NCBI RefSeq assembly: GCF_900129565.1
Contig: NZ_FQWD01000002.1
Location: forward strand, 62,001-126,000
Reading direction: 5' to 3'
DNA length: 64,000 nucleotides
Source of the DNA: Marisediminitalea aggregata
GTDB taxonomy: Bacteria > Pseudomonadota > Gammaproteobacteria > Enterobacterales > Alteromonadaceae
Shown here: positions 45,291-53,998 of the stretch, one piece after another
How the letters are laid out: each line of letters starts with the position of its first letter
Position numbering within the stretch: the first letter of the stretch is position 1
Position numbers and translations under genes: made by a program
Notes under the pieces: model-generated
What the model was told of the DNA's origin: nothing
The model's input: the letters and a program-made list of their open reading frames with translations, nothing else
Database searches by the model: none

Positions 45291-46229
45291 TTACCTCTTA
45301 TGCTGGTTCTTTTCTACCAGCTGATTCAAATCGTACGGCGTTGTCTGGTAAACATAGTAGTTTATCCAGTTAGTGAAAAGAAGGCTGCCGTGAGAGCGCC
45401 ATCTTACTAGAGGAGACTGTGTCGGGTCATCCCCGGGGAAGTAATTACATGGAATATTGGGATTCAGACCAGCCTGAACATCACGTTGATATTCGTCTGC
45501 CAGTGTTTCAGGATCGTATTCTGGGTGCCCGGTAATAAACACCATGCGCTTGTCATCAGATGCCACCACATAAGCCCCGGCCTCTTCAGATTCGGCAATC
45601 ACTTTAACGCCCTCAATGCTCTCGTATTCATCGGTATTGATATAGCCGTAACGCGAATGTGGCGCGTAGAACTCCGGGTCAAACCCTCGCAACAACTCGT
45701 TATGCGGGTCTTTTACCTGATGATGGTATACCCCGGACAGCTTTACATCCCGGAGTTTTCGCTGGATACCATAAAAATGATACATGGCCGCATGCGCCGC
45801 CCAACACAGATACAATGTTGACTGCACGTTGCGATTTGCCCACTCCAGAATGGTTTTCATGGTGTCCCAATAGTTGACGTCTTCGTAATCGAGCAGCGCC
45901 AAAGGCGCGCCGGTTACAATCAGGCCATCATAGCGTTTATCTGCCACATCGTTGAAGTCATGATAAAACGCATCCATATGCGATTGTGGAGTGTGCTTTG
46001 GCGCGAGATCATTAATGCGAATTAAATCGACATTGATCTGCAATGGCGTATTGGACAACAGTCTCAACAGTTGCACTTCGGTCTCAATCTTATTTGGCAT
46101 CAGATTAAGAATAGCCACCTCCATAGGGCGGATATCCTGACTCGCAGCACGCTGGCTATCCATGGTGAAAATATTCTCACCCAACAACACATTTTGTGCA
46201 GGCAAATTTTCTGGGATCCTGATAGGCAT
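45291..46229 (-). CDS. metA: Homoserine O-acyltransferase (MetA)
   Basis: The 312-residue enzyme has the catalytic Cys142 (LYLCWAAHAAMYH) and His235 with Glu237 (FITGHPEYDP) at the same positions as E. coli MetA. It acylates homoserine, the first committed step of methionine synthesis. Residue 111, known to set acyl-CoA choice (Gly for succinyl, Glu for acetyl), is Ala here, so the donor is not certain. I start it at 46227-46229 (MPIRIPENL) with CGGAGTG upstream, not at 46244. MetJ boxes lie about 65-90 bases upstream. Confidence 0.94.
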   Translation of the reverse strand: MPIRIPENLPAQNVLLGENIFTMDSQRAASQDIRPMEVAILNLMPNKIETEVQLLRLLSNTPLQINVDLIRINDLAPKHTPQSHMDAFYHDFNDVADKRYDGLIVTGAPLALLDYEDVNYWDTMKTILEWANRNVQSTLYLCWAAHAAMYHFYGIQRKLRDVKLSGVYHHQVKDPHNELLRGFDPEFYAPHSRYGYINTDEYESIEGVKVIAESEEAGAYVVASDDKRMVFITGHPEYDPETLADEYQRDVQAGLNPNIPCNYFPGDDPTQSPLVRWRSHGSLLFTNWINYYVYQTTPYDLNQLVEKNQHKR

Positions 46230-46292
46230 AGTCACTCCGGGCATAAATCTCGTTGTGCTATTGTCGCTAAAGCGCAGGCAATGTCAACATCT

Positions 46293-46316
46293 TTACGTCT
46301 AGACGTCTAAATGTTT
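46293..46316. promoter_or_regulatory. MetJ operator (three adjacent met boxes)
   Basis: A perfect AGACGTCT box at 46301-46308 is flanked directly by TTACGTCT (6 of 8) and AAATGTTT (5 of 8), the tandem 8-bp layout bound by MetJ dimers. It lies 64-87 bases upstream of metA and should repress metA-metH when SAM is plentiful. Confidence 0.85.
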
Positions 46317-46532
46317 ATACGGGCATTTACCATGACGTGACTCCTAGCGTTTCGCATTCGGAAAGAAAAACACATTATGAGTAACGCAACGCAGACAACA
46401 CCCACACTGCTCTGTAATGATAATCCTCAGACCTTAGCCTGTTGCTTTACCCACACTAAACAACAACGTTCAGTTTGAAAGTAGCTAACGAGAGTAGCTA
46501 AACGAAAATAAGAGTGATAAGGACGATTAAAA

Positions 46533-47975
46533 ATGCCTGACCAACTATACAAACTGGCGTTGTCTCGCAGGCAGTTTATTCAGGGCAGCCTTGCCTGTGC
46601 TGCTTTATCAGGATGTTCAACAATGAAGCAATTACCCGGGCAGACTTCACTGCCAGCAACAGAAACCATCAAGGTGAACGCGCCTTTTGCAATGCCGGGA
46701 ATCACTGTTCCCGATTTTAGTCAGGCTATAAAGTTTGATATCCGCGATTTCGGTGCAGTCGCGCAGGACAAATCCGCAAACGATAGTGCACTACGCAGCG
46801 CGATAGCTGCAGCCAATCGTGCGGGTGCGGGCACCGTCATAATTCCACCTGGTGAATGGCTATGCGGGCCCATACACTTGCGTAGCAATGTAAACCTGCA
46901 CCTGACAGCCGGTGCCACTCTGTTGTTTTCTGAAAACCCCAACGATTACCTGCCTGAAGTGAAAACCAGTTGGGAAGGCATGGAGTGCTATAACTATTCG
47001 CCACTTATTTATGCTTATGAATGCAGCAATGTAGCCATTAGCGGTACAGGAACACTTCGGGCTAAGTTAGATATTTGGCAAGACTGGTACGCGCGCCCCA
47101 AAGCCCATATGGACGCCATTGCCAGCCTTTATCACATGGCGTCGAAGGATATCGCCGTTGAAGAACGGCAAATGGCTTATGAAGGTGCAAACCTTCGCCC
47201 TCACTTTATTCAGTTTAACCGTTGCCAGCATGTGTTAGTCGAAGGGATACATATTCAGGACAGTCCGTTTTGGGTATTGCACCCCTATATGTGCAGAGAT
47301 GTTGTATTACGCCATGTAAGCGTATCAGCCCATGGCCACAACAATGACGGTGTCGACCCCGAAATGACGCAAAATATGCTTATAGAGCATTGCACATTTG
47401 ATCAGGGCGATGATGCCATAGCGGTAAAAGCCGGGCGCAACCAGGATGCCTGGCGCTTACATACCCCGTGCCGGAATATTGTTATGCGCCATTGTCGAAT
47501 TAAACGCGCACACCAATTACTCGCCATTGGCAGTGAGCTGTCCGGCGGCATAGAAAATATATGGGTACATGATTGCCACTTTGACGGCGGGGAAGCGTTC
47601 ACCTCTGATGAACACAAATACCGCGGAACGGGCAACATCGTGTTTATCAAAACCAATGAACGTCGCGGAGGCTTCGTGCGAAATATCATTGTTGAACGCG
47701 TAAACGCCGATACTATTGGCGGTGGTGTACTGGCCATTGACACAGATGTGCTTTATCAGTGGCGAACCCTGGTTCCAACCTATGAGCGACGCCTGACAGC
47801 CATTGAGAATATACAAATAGCCGATATTACTGTGAATAATGCCGCTTTCATCAGTCAGATATCAGGTCAGGCAGAATTACCAGTAAATGGCGTGCAGTTG
47901 TCTAATCTTGCAGTGAGTGCTTTGTCCGGAGACGCTTTTCTACACGAGCACGTACACAATGTGCGGATTGAATAG
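46533..47975 (+). CDS. Glycoside hydrolase family 28 (polygalacturonase-like) lipoprotein with Tat-type signal
   Basis: The 480-residue protein has a twin-arginine motif (SRRQFIQG, residues 11-18) followed by a hydrophobic stretch and a lipobox (LSGC, Cys28), so it is probably exported folded and lipid-anchored. The rest is a parallel beta-helix of GH28. Catalytic landmarks are NNDGVD (270-275), GDDAIAVKAG (292-301) and His327 in AHQLLAIGSELSGG, where most members have GHG. The later RIK motif reads FIK. It likely acts on galacturonan-type or related uronic-acid polymers, but the altered motifs leave specificity open. AAGGAC precedes the ATG. No other pectin genes are nearby. Confidence 0.85.
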   Translation: MPDQLYKLALSRRQFIQGSLACAALSGCSTMKQLPGQTSLPATETIKVNAPFAMPGITVPDFSQAIKFDIRDFGAVAQDKSANDSALRSAIAAANRAGAGTVIIPPGEWLCGPIHLRSNVNLHLTAGATLLFSENPNDYLPEVKTSWEGMECYNYSPLIYAYECSNVAISGTGTLRAKLDIWQDWYARPKAHMDAIASLYHMASKDIAVEERQMAYEGANLRPHFIQFNRCQHVLVEGIHIQDSPFWVLHPYMCRDVVLRHVSVSAHGHNNDGVDPEMTQNMLIEHCTFDQGDDAIAVKAGRNQDAWRLHTPCRNIVMRHCRIKRAHQLLAIGSELSGGIENIWVHDCHFDGGEAFTSDEHKYRGTGNIVFIKTNERRGGFVRNIIVERVNADTIGGGVLAIDTDVLYQWRTLVPTYERRLTAIENIQIADITVNNAAFISQISGQAELPVNGVQLSNLAVSALSGDAFLHEHVHNVRIE

Positions 47976-48014
47976 CTGATTGTGCGACCTGTTTTAAAGT
48001 TAAGTCGCCTCGGG

Positions 48015-48431
48015 CTACGCGGGTTTGTGAATATTCATTAGCAACTGGACTTCAGCGGCAGGTAGGTCGCAGCTATGCATGACTTCATCCATACTGGCGC
48101 CTGCTTGCAGCATCTCAGCAGCACGCTGATAGAGGCGGCTATCGGGATCCTGTTCACTAACCGTTTTAATTTGCTTTGCCAGTGCTGCTATATCATTTTC
48201 CAATGACGTTACTGAGCGCGCCACCGCCATACTGCGGGCCTGCCCTTCTTCAATCGTATTGTAAAAATTTTGCTGCGATCGGGTCAATTGCGCTATCAGC
48301 TTTTTATGATCGTCGAGCTCCAGCTTGAGTAAGCGGATTTGTTTGCGCGTATTCAGCCAATTAACTAAAAAGCCTCCTGTCGCCAGGAGGCAAGCGAATA
48401 CGGCAATAAGAAGTGGTTTTGATACTTCCAT
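48015..48431 (-). CDS. DUF2802 domain protein at the end of the chemotaxis operon
   Basis: The 138-residue protein has one N-terminal membrane span (about residues 6-26), a coiled coil (about 28-95) and the C-terminal DUF2802 helix region (LYQRAAEMLQAGASMDEVMHSCDLPAAEVQLLM). The family regularly follows cheW in polar-flagellated gammaproteobacteria; its function is unknown. It lies 15 bases after cheW and converges with the GH28 gene. Confidence 0.85.
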   Translation of the reverse strand: MEVSKPLLIAVFACLLATGGFLVNWLNTRKQIRLLKLELDDHKKLIAQLTRSQQNFYNTIEEGQARSMAVARSVTSLENDIAALAKQIKTVSEQDPDSRLYQRAAEMLQAGASMDEVMHSCDLPAAEVQLLMNIHKPA

Positions 48432-48446
48432 GTGTTCGTCAGGCCG

Positions 48447-48935
48447 TTACAGGCTGCTCAGTTCGTCCCACTCTTCATCGCTTAATAACTTGTTCAGATC
48501 TACCAGAATAAGCAGTTCACCATCGCGGTTGCTTACGCCCTGAATGAACTTCGCACTTTCCTCGGTACCTACGTTAGGCGCACTGTCGATTTCTGAAGAG
48601 CGCAGGTAAACGACCTCAGCAACACTGTCTACCAGAATACCAACGACTTGCTCGTCAGATTCAATGATAACGATACGGGTATTGTCAGTGACGTCTTCTG
48701 GCGGCAAACCGAACCGGGCACGGGTATCAATAACGGTAACAACATTGCCCCGTAAGTTGATAATCCCCAGAACATAGTCCGGTGCACCAGGCACAGGCGC
48801 AATTTCGGTGTAACGCAGCACTTCCTGAACCTGCATTACATTAATGCCATAGGTTTCATCACCCAAACGATAGGTGACCCATTGCAACACCTGATCGTCT
48901 ACATTTGCAGCGTTATTATTTCTATCATCACTCAT
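48447..48935 (-). CDS. cheW: Chemotaxis coupling protein CheW
   Basis: The 162-residue protein is a single CheW domain (VTYRLGDETYGINVMQVQEV, VLGIINLRGNVVTVIDTRARFGLP, VDSVAEVV). It links chemoreceptors to CheA in the polar array. It follows parP by 18 bases and precedes DUF2802. Confidence 0.95.
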   Translation of the reverse strand: MSDDRNNNAANVDDQVLQWVTYRLGDETYGINVMQVQEVLRYTEIAPVPGAPDYVLGIINLRGNVVTVIDTRARFGLPPEDVTDNTRIVIIESDEQVVGILVDSVAEVVYLRSSEIDSAPNVGTEESAKFIQGVSNRDGELLILVDLNKLLSDEEWDELSSL

Positions 48936-48953
48936 GTACTTGGCTCCAATTGA

Positions 48954-49739
48954 CTATGGCACCTGGTCTTTACTGCCCAAGCCATTATCTAGCATTGCAA
49001 TTAGTTCATCAACGTCAAGCAATGCACACATTTTATCTTTCACCATACCCGCCAACCAAGGCCGTTTGCTGGACGCTTCACGCCACTTCACATCAGCTTT
49101 TGTCAACGATACAGTATTGACTAGTTTTTCACTGGCGAGTCCCCACGAACTATCGCCTAACATAATAAGATATTGATAGTTTAGCTGATCTGCCAGATTT
49201 TGATCGTATTTTTCGGGCATAACCCATTGTGCAGTATCAACAACACTCAATTTTTCTTCCCGATGCAGCATGATCCCCATAAACCATTTGGGTTTACCGA
49301 AAAGCGGACCGAGCTTGGTAAGCTGGTGAATACCGCCCAACGTTATCAAAGGCACTGCCAGGGTTAACCCCGCCACTTCAAAGAACAACGCCTGAAACTT
49401 ATCATCAAGTCTTTTTTCAAGTGGTAGTGCAGGCGCATTTGGCGGCGCAGCATTTTGCTGTTGTGCAACGACCGCAACCTGCTCTTCTACGTCTTTTATC
49501 ACCTGCTCGTCGGGCGATGACACCTTGGCGACGACCCGTTCCCGGGGCTTCTCTACAACTGGTTTTTCTACAACAGGCAGCGGTACGACAGGCGTAACAT
49601 CAGGCACTTCAACGGTAGCTTGCTCGAGTAATTTTGCCGTACGCGCAGTCGCCTCCGCAGGATCCTCGACATCCCGCAGTAAACTGCTGAGGTACTCTTC
49701 CATTACCTCCTCTTTGGCGAACGGCGTGTTTTTACTCAT
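48954..49739 (-). CDS. parP: CheW-domain protein ParP-like, polar chemotaxis array protein
   Basis: The 261-residue protein has a variable Pro/Val-rich N-terminal half (to about residue 115) and a C-terminal CheW-like domain (FEVAGLTLAVPLITLGGIHQL, then ALLDVDELIAML). Placed between parC and cheW, it matches ParP of Vibrio, which tethers CheA-containing arrays to the cell pole. It starts 2 bases after the parC stop. The ParP name rests on order and architecture. Confidence 0.85.
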   Translation of the reverse strand: MSKNTPFAKEEVMEEYLSSLLRDVEDPAEATARTAKLLEQATVEVPDVTPVVPLPVVEKPVVEKPRERVVAKVSSPDEQVIKDVEEQVAVVAQQQNAAPPNAPALPLEKRLDDKFQALFFEVAGLTLAVPLITLGGIHQLTKLGPLFGKPKWFMGIMLHREEKLSVVDTAQWVMPEKYDQNLADQLNYQYLIMLGDSSWGLASEKLVNTVSLTKADVKWREASSKRPWLAGMVKDKMCALLDVDELIAMLDNGLGSKDQVP

Positions 49740-49741
49740 TA

Positions 49742-50512
49742 CTAGTCGTCACTGTCCAATGTATTCAATAATTTCTGATACGCAAACACCCCACGAGCTT
49801 TCGGATAAACAATCGAAGCGGGGGCCTGCATCTGGCTGGCATCACGGAACCGGGTGTCTACCGGAATCATGCCCATCCAGGTTTGCTCTTTGTAATCTAA
49901 CAATAACTGTTTGTGGGCTGCGATGGCCGCGTTTATTCTCCGGTCAAACATGGTAGGCACAATAATGGTGTCAAATTCACGTCCTAGCATTTTGCCCATA
50001 ATCGCCATGGTATGCATCATTCTGTCCAGGCCTTTGAGTGCAAGGAATTCAGTTTGCACCGGCACAACCACTTTTTCGCAGGCTGCTAACGCATTCACCA
50101 TTAACACGCCAAGCACTGGCGGACAGTCAATCAGCACATAATCAAACTGTGATTCGATTTGCTTCAAGGCCTTTTTTAGTACCAGGCCCATGCCCATCTG
50201 ATTGCCCATTGAGCGATCTAAGGTGGCCAATGCCATTGTCGACGGCAAAATAAATAAGCTGTCCAGCTTACTTGAACACAAACAGTCTAGGACTTTATCG
50301 TCGCTTAATCCGGAAGGATTAGCAAAAATATCGTAAATTGAATGTGATAGCTCTTCAGAATCAATGCCGAAGTAGTAGCTCAATGAAGCGTGCGGGTCCA
50401 TATCAACTAGCAACACATTGTGGCCCTGCTTTGCCAGCAGCCCACCCAGTGTGACCGTTGTGGTTGTTTTCCCTACCCCGCCTTTTTGATTGGCAATGGT
50501 CCAGATTTTCAC
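49742..50512 (-). CDS. parC: ParA-family ATPase ParC-like, positions chemotaxis arrays
   Basis: The 256-residue ATPase has the deviant Walker A KGGVGKTTT (residues about 10-18) and the ParA motif DYVLIDCPPVLG. In Vibrio the equivalent gene between cheB and parP is ParC, which directs chemotaxis clusters to the poles; this role is inferred from the same order. It is not topoisomerase IV ParC. It starts 37 bases after cheB and precedes parP by 2 bases. Confidence 0.87.
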   Translation of the reverse strand: MKIWTIANQKGGVGKTTTTVTLGGLLAKQGHNVLLVDMDPHASLSYYFGIDSEELSHSIYDIFANPSGLSDDKVLDCLCSSKLDSLFILPSTMALATLDRSMGNQMGMGLVLKKALKQIESQFDYVLIDCPPVLGVLMVNALAACEKVVVPVQTEFLALKGLDRMMHTMAIMGKMLGREFDTIIVPTMFDRRINAAIAAHKQLLLDYKEQTWMGMIPVDTRFRDASQMQAPASIVYPKARGVFAYQKLLNTLDSDD

Positions 50513-50549
50513 CGCTACTCTCCCAACAGCGCTAATATTGGCTCACCGG

Positions 50550-51713
50550 TTACATCTCGGTGATAATGCAGCTACCTATATCATCTATATTAATATTCAC
50601 TTCCGCCAGTTTATCGACGGTAACCGCTTGTGGCATGCCATAAACCACACTGCTTGCCTGGTCTTGCGCCCATACTTTAGCCCCCAGGCCTTTCAATGTT
50701 CTGCATCCCTCACGTCCATCAGCGCCCATTCCGGTTAAAATAATGGCTAGCGTATCACCGCCGTAGATTTTTGACAGACTGTTGAAGGTAGTGTCGACAC
50801 TGGGCTTATAACCAATATCCGACGCGTCAGATTCAGTTATTACAATTTTAGGCTGTCCTGACGACTTATCCACTGTCATCTGCTTGCCGCCGGGGGCAAG
50901 ATACGCCCAGCCATTCTGCACAACATCACCGTGTTCTGCTTCTTTGATGCGGATATTACAGTGCTGATTCAGCCGCTCGGCAAACGCTTTCGTGAACGTG
51001 CCTGGCATGTGCTGTACCAGAAAAATCGGATACGCAAAGCCTTCAGGCAATACGCTAAGTACTTTTTGTAATGCCACCGGACCGCCTGTCGAAGCGCCTA
51101 TAGCAAGACAACGATAGCGCTTTCCGCTGCGGCGTACCTGCGAGACGACCTGTGGTTCTACCTGTTCACTCCGACCAGCTAACAGCGAAGAGCTTCTTAA
51201 AAAAGACGCTTTAGGCGCATTAGTGGGTAACGTTCTGGTCGGTGCAGAAGGTGCTGGGCGACGTGAGGTAATACTCGAGGGTGTCGTCAGCGGTCTGCGC
51301 TGTGTAGACAGTGGTGTCCGTCTTGCGAGAAGCCTGACTTTCGTTCTCAGAATAGTTGCCGCATCGCTGCGGTCTTTGGCTATTTCTTCAAATCGCTTGG
51401 GCAAAAAGTCGACAGCACCCGCGTCCAGCGCGTCCAATGTCGCTTTGGCTCCCTGATGCGTGAGAGAAGAAAACATGATTACGGGAACAGGACATTCATC
51501 CATAATCCGTCGCACTGCAGAGATACCGTCCATGACAGGCATTTCTACGTCCATGGTGACAACGTCAGGGCGCAGCTTTTTGATTAATTCAATCGCTTCG
51601 CGCCCATTTTTTGCTTCGCCAACCACATCCAGTGAACGGTCTTCATTCAGAATATCTTTAACCCGGCGGCGATAAAAGCTCGAATCGTCGACCACCAGGA
51701 CTTTGAAGGCCAT
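50550..51713 (-). CDS. cheB: Chemotaxis methylesterase/deamidase CheB
   Basis: The 387-residue protein has an N-terminal receiver domain (VLVVDDSSFYRRR, phospho-acceptor Asp in VVTMDVEMPVMDG near residue 56), a long Ser/Pro/Arg linker (about 140-195) and a C-terminal methylesterase with the catalytic Ser in GASTGGPVAL, His in LVQHMPGTF and Asp in GMGADGREG. It removes receptor methyl groups during adaptation. The partner cheR is not in this window. It follows cheA by 20 bases. Confidence 0.95.
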   Translation of the reverse strand: MAFKVLVVDDSSFYRRRVKDILNEDRSLDVVGEAKNGREAIELIKKLRPDVVTMDVEMPVMDGISAVRRIMDECPVPVIMFSSLTHQGAKATLDALDAGAVDFLPKRFEEIAKDRSDAATILRTKVRLLARRTPLSTQRRPLTTPSSITSRRPAPSAPTRTLPTNAPKASFLRSSSLLAGRSEQVEPQVVSQVRRSGKRYRCLAIGASTGGPVALQKVLSVLPEGFAYPIFLVQHMPGTFTKAFAERLNQHCNIRIKEAEHGDVVQNGWAYLAPGGKQMTVDKSSGQPKIVITESDASDIGYKPSVDTTFNSLSKIYGGDTLAIILTGMGADGREGCRTLKGLGAKVWAQDQASSVVYGMPQAVTVDKLAEVNINIDDIGSCIITEM

Positions 51714-51733
51714 TTAACAAGAATCCTCTATTA

Positions 51734-53986
51734 TTATTTTAATGCTTTTCGTGCGTAGCGTTTCAGCAGACTTGGGATATCCAGAATCAAGGCAATACCA
51801 CCATCGGAGGTTATCGTTGCTCCCGCCATACCCGGCGTGCCCTGTAACAGCGCATCCAACGGCTTGATAACTACTTCTTCCTGTCCTATCAGTGCGTCAA
51901 CCACAAACCCGACTTGCTGAGTACCAATTTGTACCACAACAACATGCCCTTTGTGACGGTCAATGTTTTTGGGTCCGCGTATCAACCATTCTCCAAGGAA
52001 GAATAACGGGATAGCTTTTGAACGCACAATCATGGTTAGCTGGCCATCAACCGTATTGGTTTTCTTGATGTCCATATTGATAATTTCGTTCACCGCACCC
52101 AATGGCAGTGCAAAGGTTTGTTTGCCTACCACAATCATTAATGTAGGCAGGATAGCCAGGGTGAGCGGCACTTTGATTTCAAGGCGGGTGCCCCGGCCCA
52201 GTTGCGAGTCGATATTAACGGTACCGTTGAGCTGGTTAATTTTGGTTTTCACCACGTCCATACCAACCCCACGACCAGAAATATCACTGATCTCGGTCTT
52301 GGTTGAAAAACCTGGTGCAAAAATCAAATTAAACGCTTCGACGTCAGACATACGGGCTGCCGCATCGGCATCCAACACACCGCGGGAAATCGCGATGTCT
52401 TTGAGTTTGTCCGGGTCCATCCCTTTACCGTCATCTTCAATGACGAGCAGGATGTGGTCGCCTTCCTGAGACGCCGACAATTTAACTTTACCCATTCGGG
52501 GCTTCCCAGCTGCCGCCCGGTCATCCGGCATTTCAATACCGTGGTCAACTGAGTTTCGAACCAGGTGAACCAATGGATCGGCCAGGGCTTCAACCAGATT
52601 CTTATCCAGATCGGTTTCTTCACCTTCCAGCTCTAGGGTAATTTCTTTTTTCAGGCTTCGCGCCAAATCCCTGACAACGCGAGGAAAACGACCAAATACC
52701 TTTTTGATTGGCTGCATGCGGGTCTGCATTACCGCACCCTGCAAGTCACCGGTCACCACATCGAGGTTGGCGATGGCTTTGGACATTGATTCATCATTGA
52801 TGTTTATGCCCAGACTTAACAAGCGGTTACGCACCAATACCAACTCGCCCACCATATTCATGATCTGGTCCAGACGTCGGGTATCTACCCGAACGGTCGT
52901 TTCAGCTGGTGGTGGCGCAGGTGTGGCTTTCTTTTCGTCTTTTTTAGCTGTAGCGGGTGCCGCAGCGGGCTTGCTCTGCGCTGCAGGTGCAGCAGGCTTA
53001 GCTGCGGGAGCAGGCTTTTCAGGCGCTTTTGGCGCAGGCGTCGGCTTCGCTTCGTTTTCTACCTTAACCCGAGGTTTTTCGGCAGGTGCAGGTTTTGCGG
53101 CTTCAGCGGCTTTTGTCTCGCCCGGGCCTTTGCCCTGTCCGTGTAACTGATCAAGTAACGCTTCAAACTCATCGTCGGTAATTTCATCATCACCGCCAGC
53201 TGGCGTAGCCGCTGGTGCTGCAGCAGGCGCTGGCGCGCTAGGCGCTTCAGCTTCACCGCTAAACTTACCTTTGCCGTGAAGTTCGTCCAGCAGCGCTTCG
53301 AATTCGTCGTCGGTTATATCATCGTCACCAGCAGGTGCAGCACTAGCTGCAGGCGCAGGTTTTGCGGCTGGCGTTTCTTTGGTTTCGTTCTTACCCGGCG
53401 CGCCACCCGTACCGTGAAGTTCGTCTAACAGTGCTTCAAATTCGTCTTCGGTGATATCGTCGATAACACCAGACGTGTCGCTTGTTGCACTCTCGGTTTC
53501 CTCGGGCTCTTCTTCCAGCTCGAAGGTTTCCTCAACAACTTCCTCAGCAGCAGGCGCTTCAGAGGCGGCACCGTCAAAAATATTTTCGTCGGCCGTTTCG
53601 GGATGGCTCAGCTTGTGGAGGATATCTACCAGGTTGGCGTCTGCCGGCTCTAGCGGCTCACGCAGTTTTACTTTTTCGAACATCTCTACGACAACATCCG
53701 TTGCCTGCAGAATCACGTCCATTAATTCTGGTGTCAGCGAGCGCTGTCCGTTTCGCATGACGTCAAAGACATTTTCAGCGCCGTGACAAATTTCAACTAA
53801 CTCGGTTAGTGACAAGAAACCAGCGCCACCTTTCACCGTGTGATAACCACGGAATATGGCATTGAGCAGATCTTTGTCTTCTGGGTTATTTTCCAGATCT
53901 ACCAGTTGCTCTTGTAATTGTTCGAGGATCTCTCCGGCTTCAACCAGAAAATCCTGCAAAATATCTTCATCGACATCAAAAGACAT
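51734..53986 (-). CDS. cheA: Chemotaxis histidine kinase CheA
   Basis: The 750-residue kinase has a P1 Hpt domain (phospho-site His49 in GYHTVKGGAGF) and a long Ala/Pro-rich acidic linker (about 135-365). The P3 dimerisation domain follows (DTRRLDQIMNMVGELVLVRNRL), then the P4 ATPase (LVRNSVDHGIE, GRGVGMDVV) and the P5 CheW-like domain. No typical P2 domain is visible. The linker instead holds three near-identical repeats of the form ITDDEFEALLDELHG. It phosphorylates CheY and CheB under receptor control. The start is preceded by AGGGGAG, in the 12-base gap after cheZ. Confidence 0.96.
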   Translation of the reverse strand: MSFDVDEDILQDFLVEAGEILEQLQEQLVDLENNPEDKDLLNAIFRGYHTVKGGAGFLSLTELVEICHGAENVFDVMRNGQRSLTPELMDVILQATDVVVEMFEKVKLREPLEPADANLVDILHKLSHPETADENIFDGAASEAPAAEEVVEETFELEEEPEETESATSDTSGVIDDITEDEFEALLDELHGTGGAPGKNETKETPAAKPAPAASAAPAGDDDITDDEFEALLDELHGKGKFSGEAEAPSAPAPAAAPAATPAGGDDEITDDEFEALLDQLHGQGKGPGETKAAEAAKPAPAEKPRVKVENEAKPTPAPKAPEKPAPAAKPAAPAAQSKPAAAPATAKKDEKKATPAPPPAETTVRVDTRRLDQIMNMVGELVLVRNRLLSLGININDESMSKAIANLDVVTGDLQGAVMQTRMQPIKKVFGRFPRVVRDLARSLKKEITLELEGEETDLDKNLVEALADPLVHLVRNSVDHGIEMPDDRAAAGKPRMGKVKLSASQEGDHILLVIEDDGKGMDPDKLKDIAISRGVLDADAAARMSDVEAFNLIFAPGFSTKTEISDISGRGVGMDVVKTKINQLNGTVNIDSQLGRGTRLEIKVPLTLAILPTLMIVVGKQTFALPLGAVNEIINMDIKKTNTVDGQLTMIVRSKAIPLFFLGEWLIRGPKNIDRHKGHVVVVQIGTQQVGFVVDALIGQEEVVIKPLDALLQGTPGMAGATITSDGGIALILDIPSLLKRYARKALK
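53138..53461 (-). repeat. Three in-frame repeats in the CheA linker
   Basis: Residues 176-192, 222-238 and 267-283 of CheA share DD/DE-IT-E/D-DEFEALLDE/Q-LHG, spaced 46 and 45 residues apart by Ala/Pro-rich spacers. The DNA units are at 53411-53461, 53273-53323 and 53138-53188. They are predicted short helices and may be docking sites. Confidence 0.9.
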
Positions 53987-53998
53987 GCACCCGCTCCC

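Noticed and set aside
46377-46478. 33-codon open frame between metA and the GH28 gene (MSNATQTTPTLL...)
   Set aside because: The GGAAAG sequence is 11 bases from the ATG and the peptide has no recognisable features. It could be a leader peptide, but nothing supports that.
53138-53461. CheA linker repeats as a possible CRISPR or transposon trace
   Set aside because: The repeats are in frame, conserved at the protein level and inside an intact gene.
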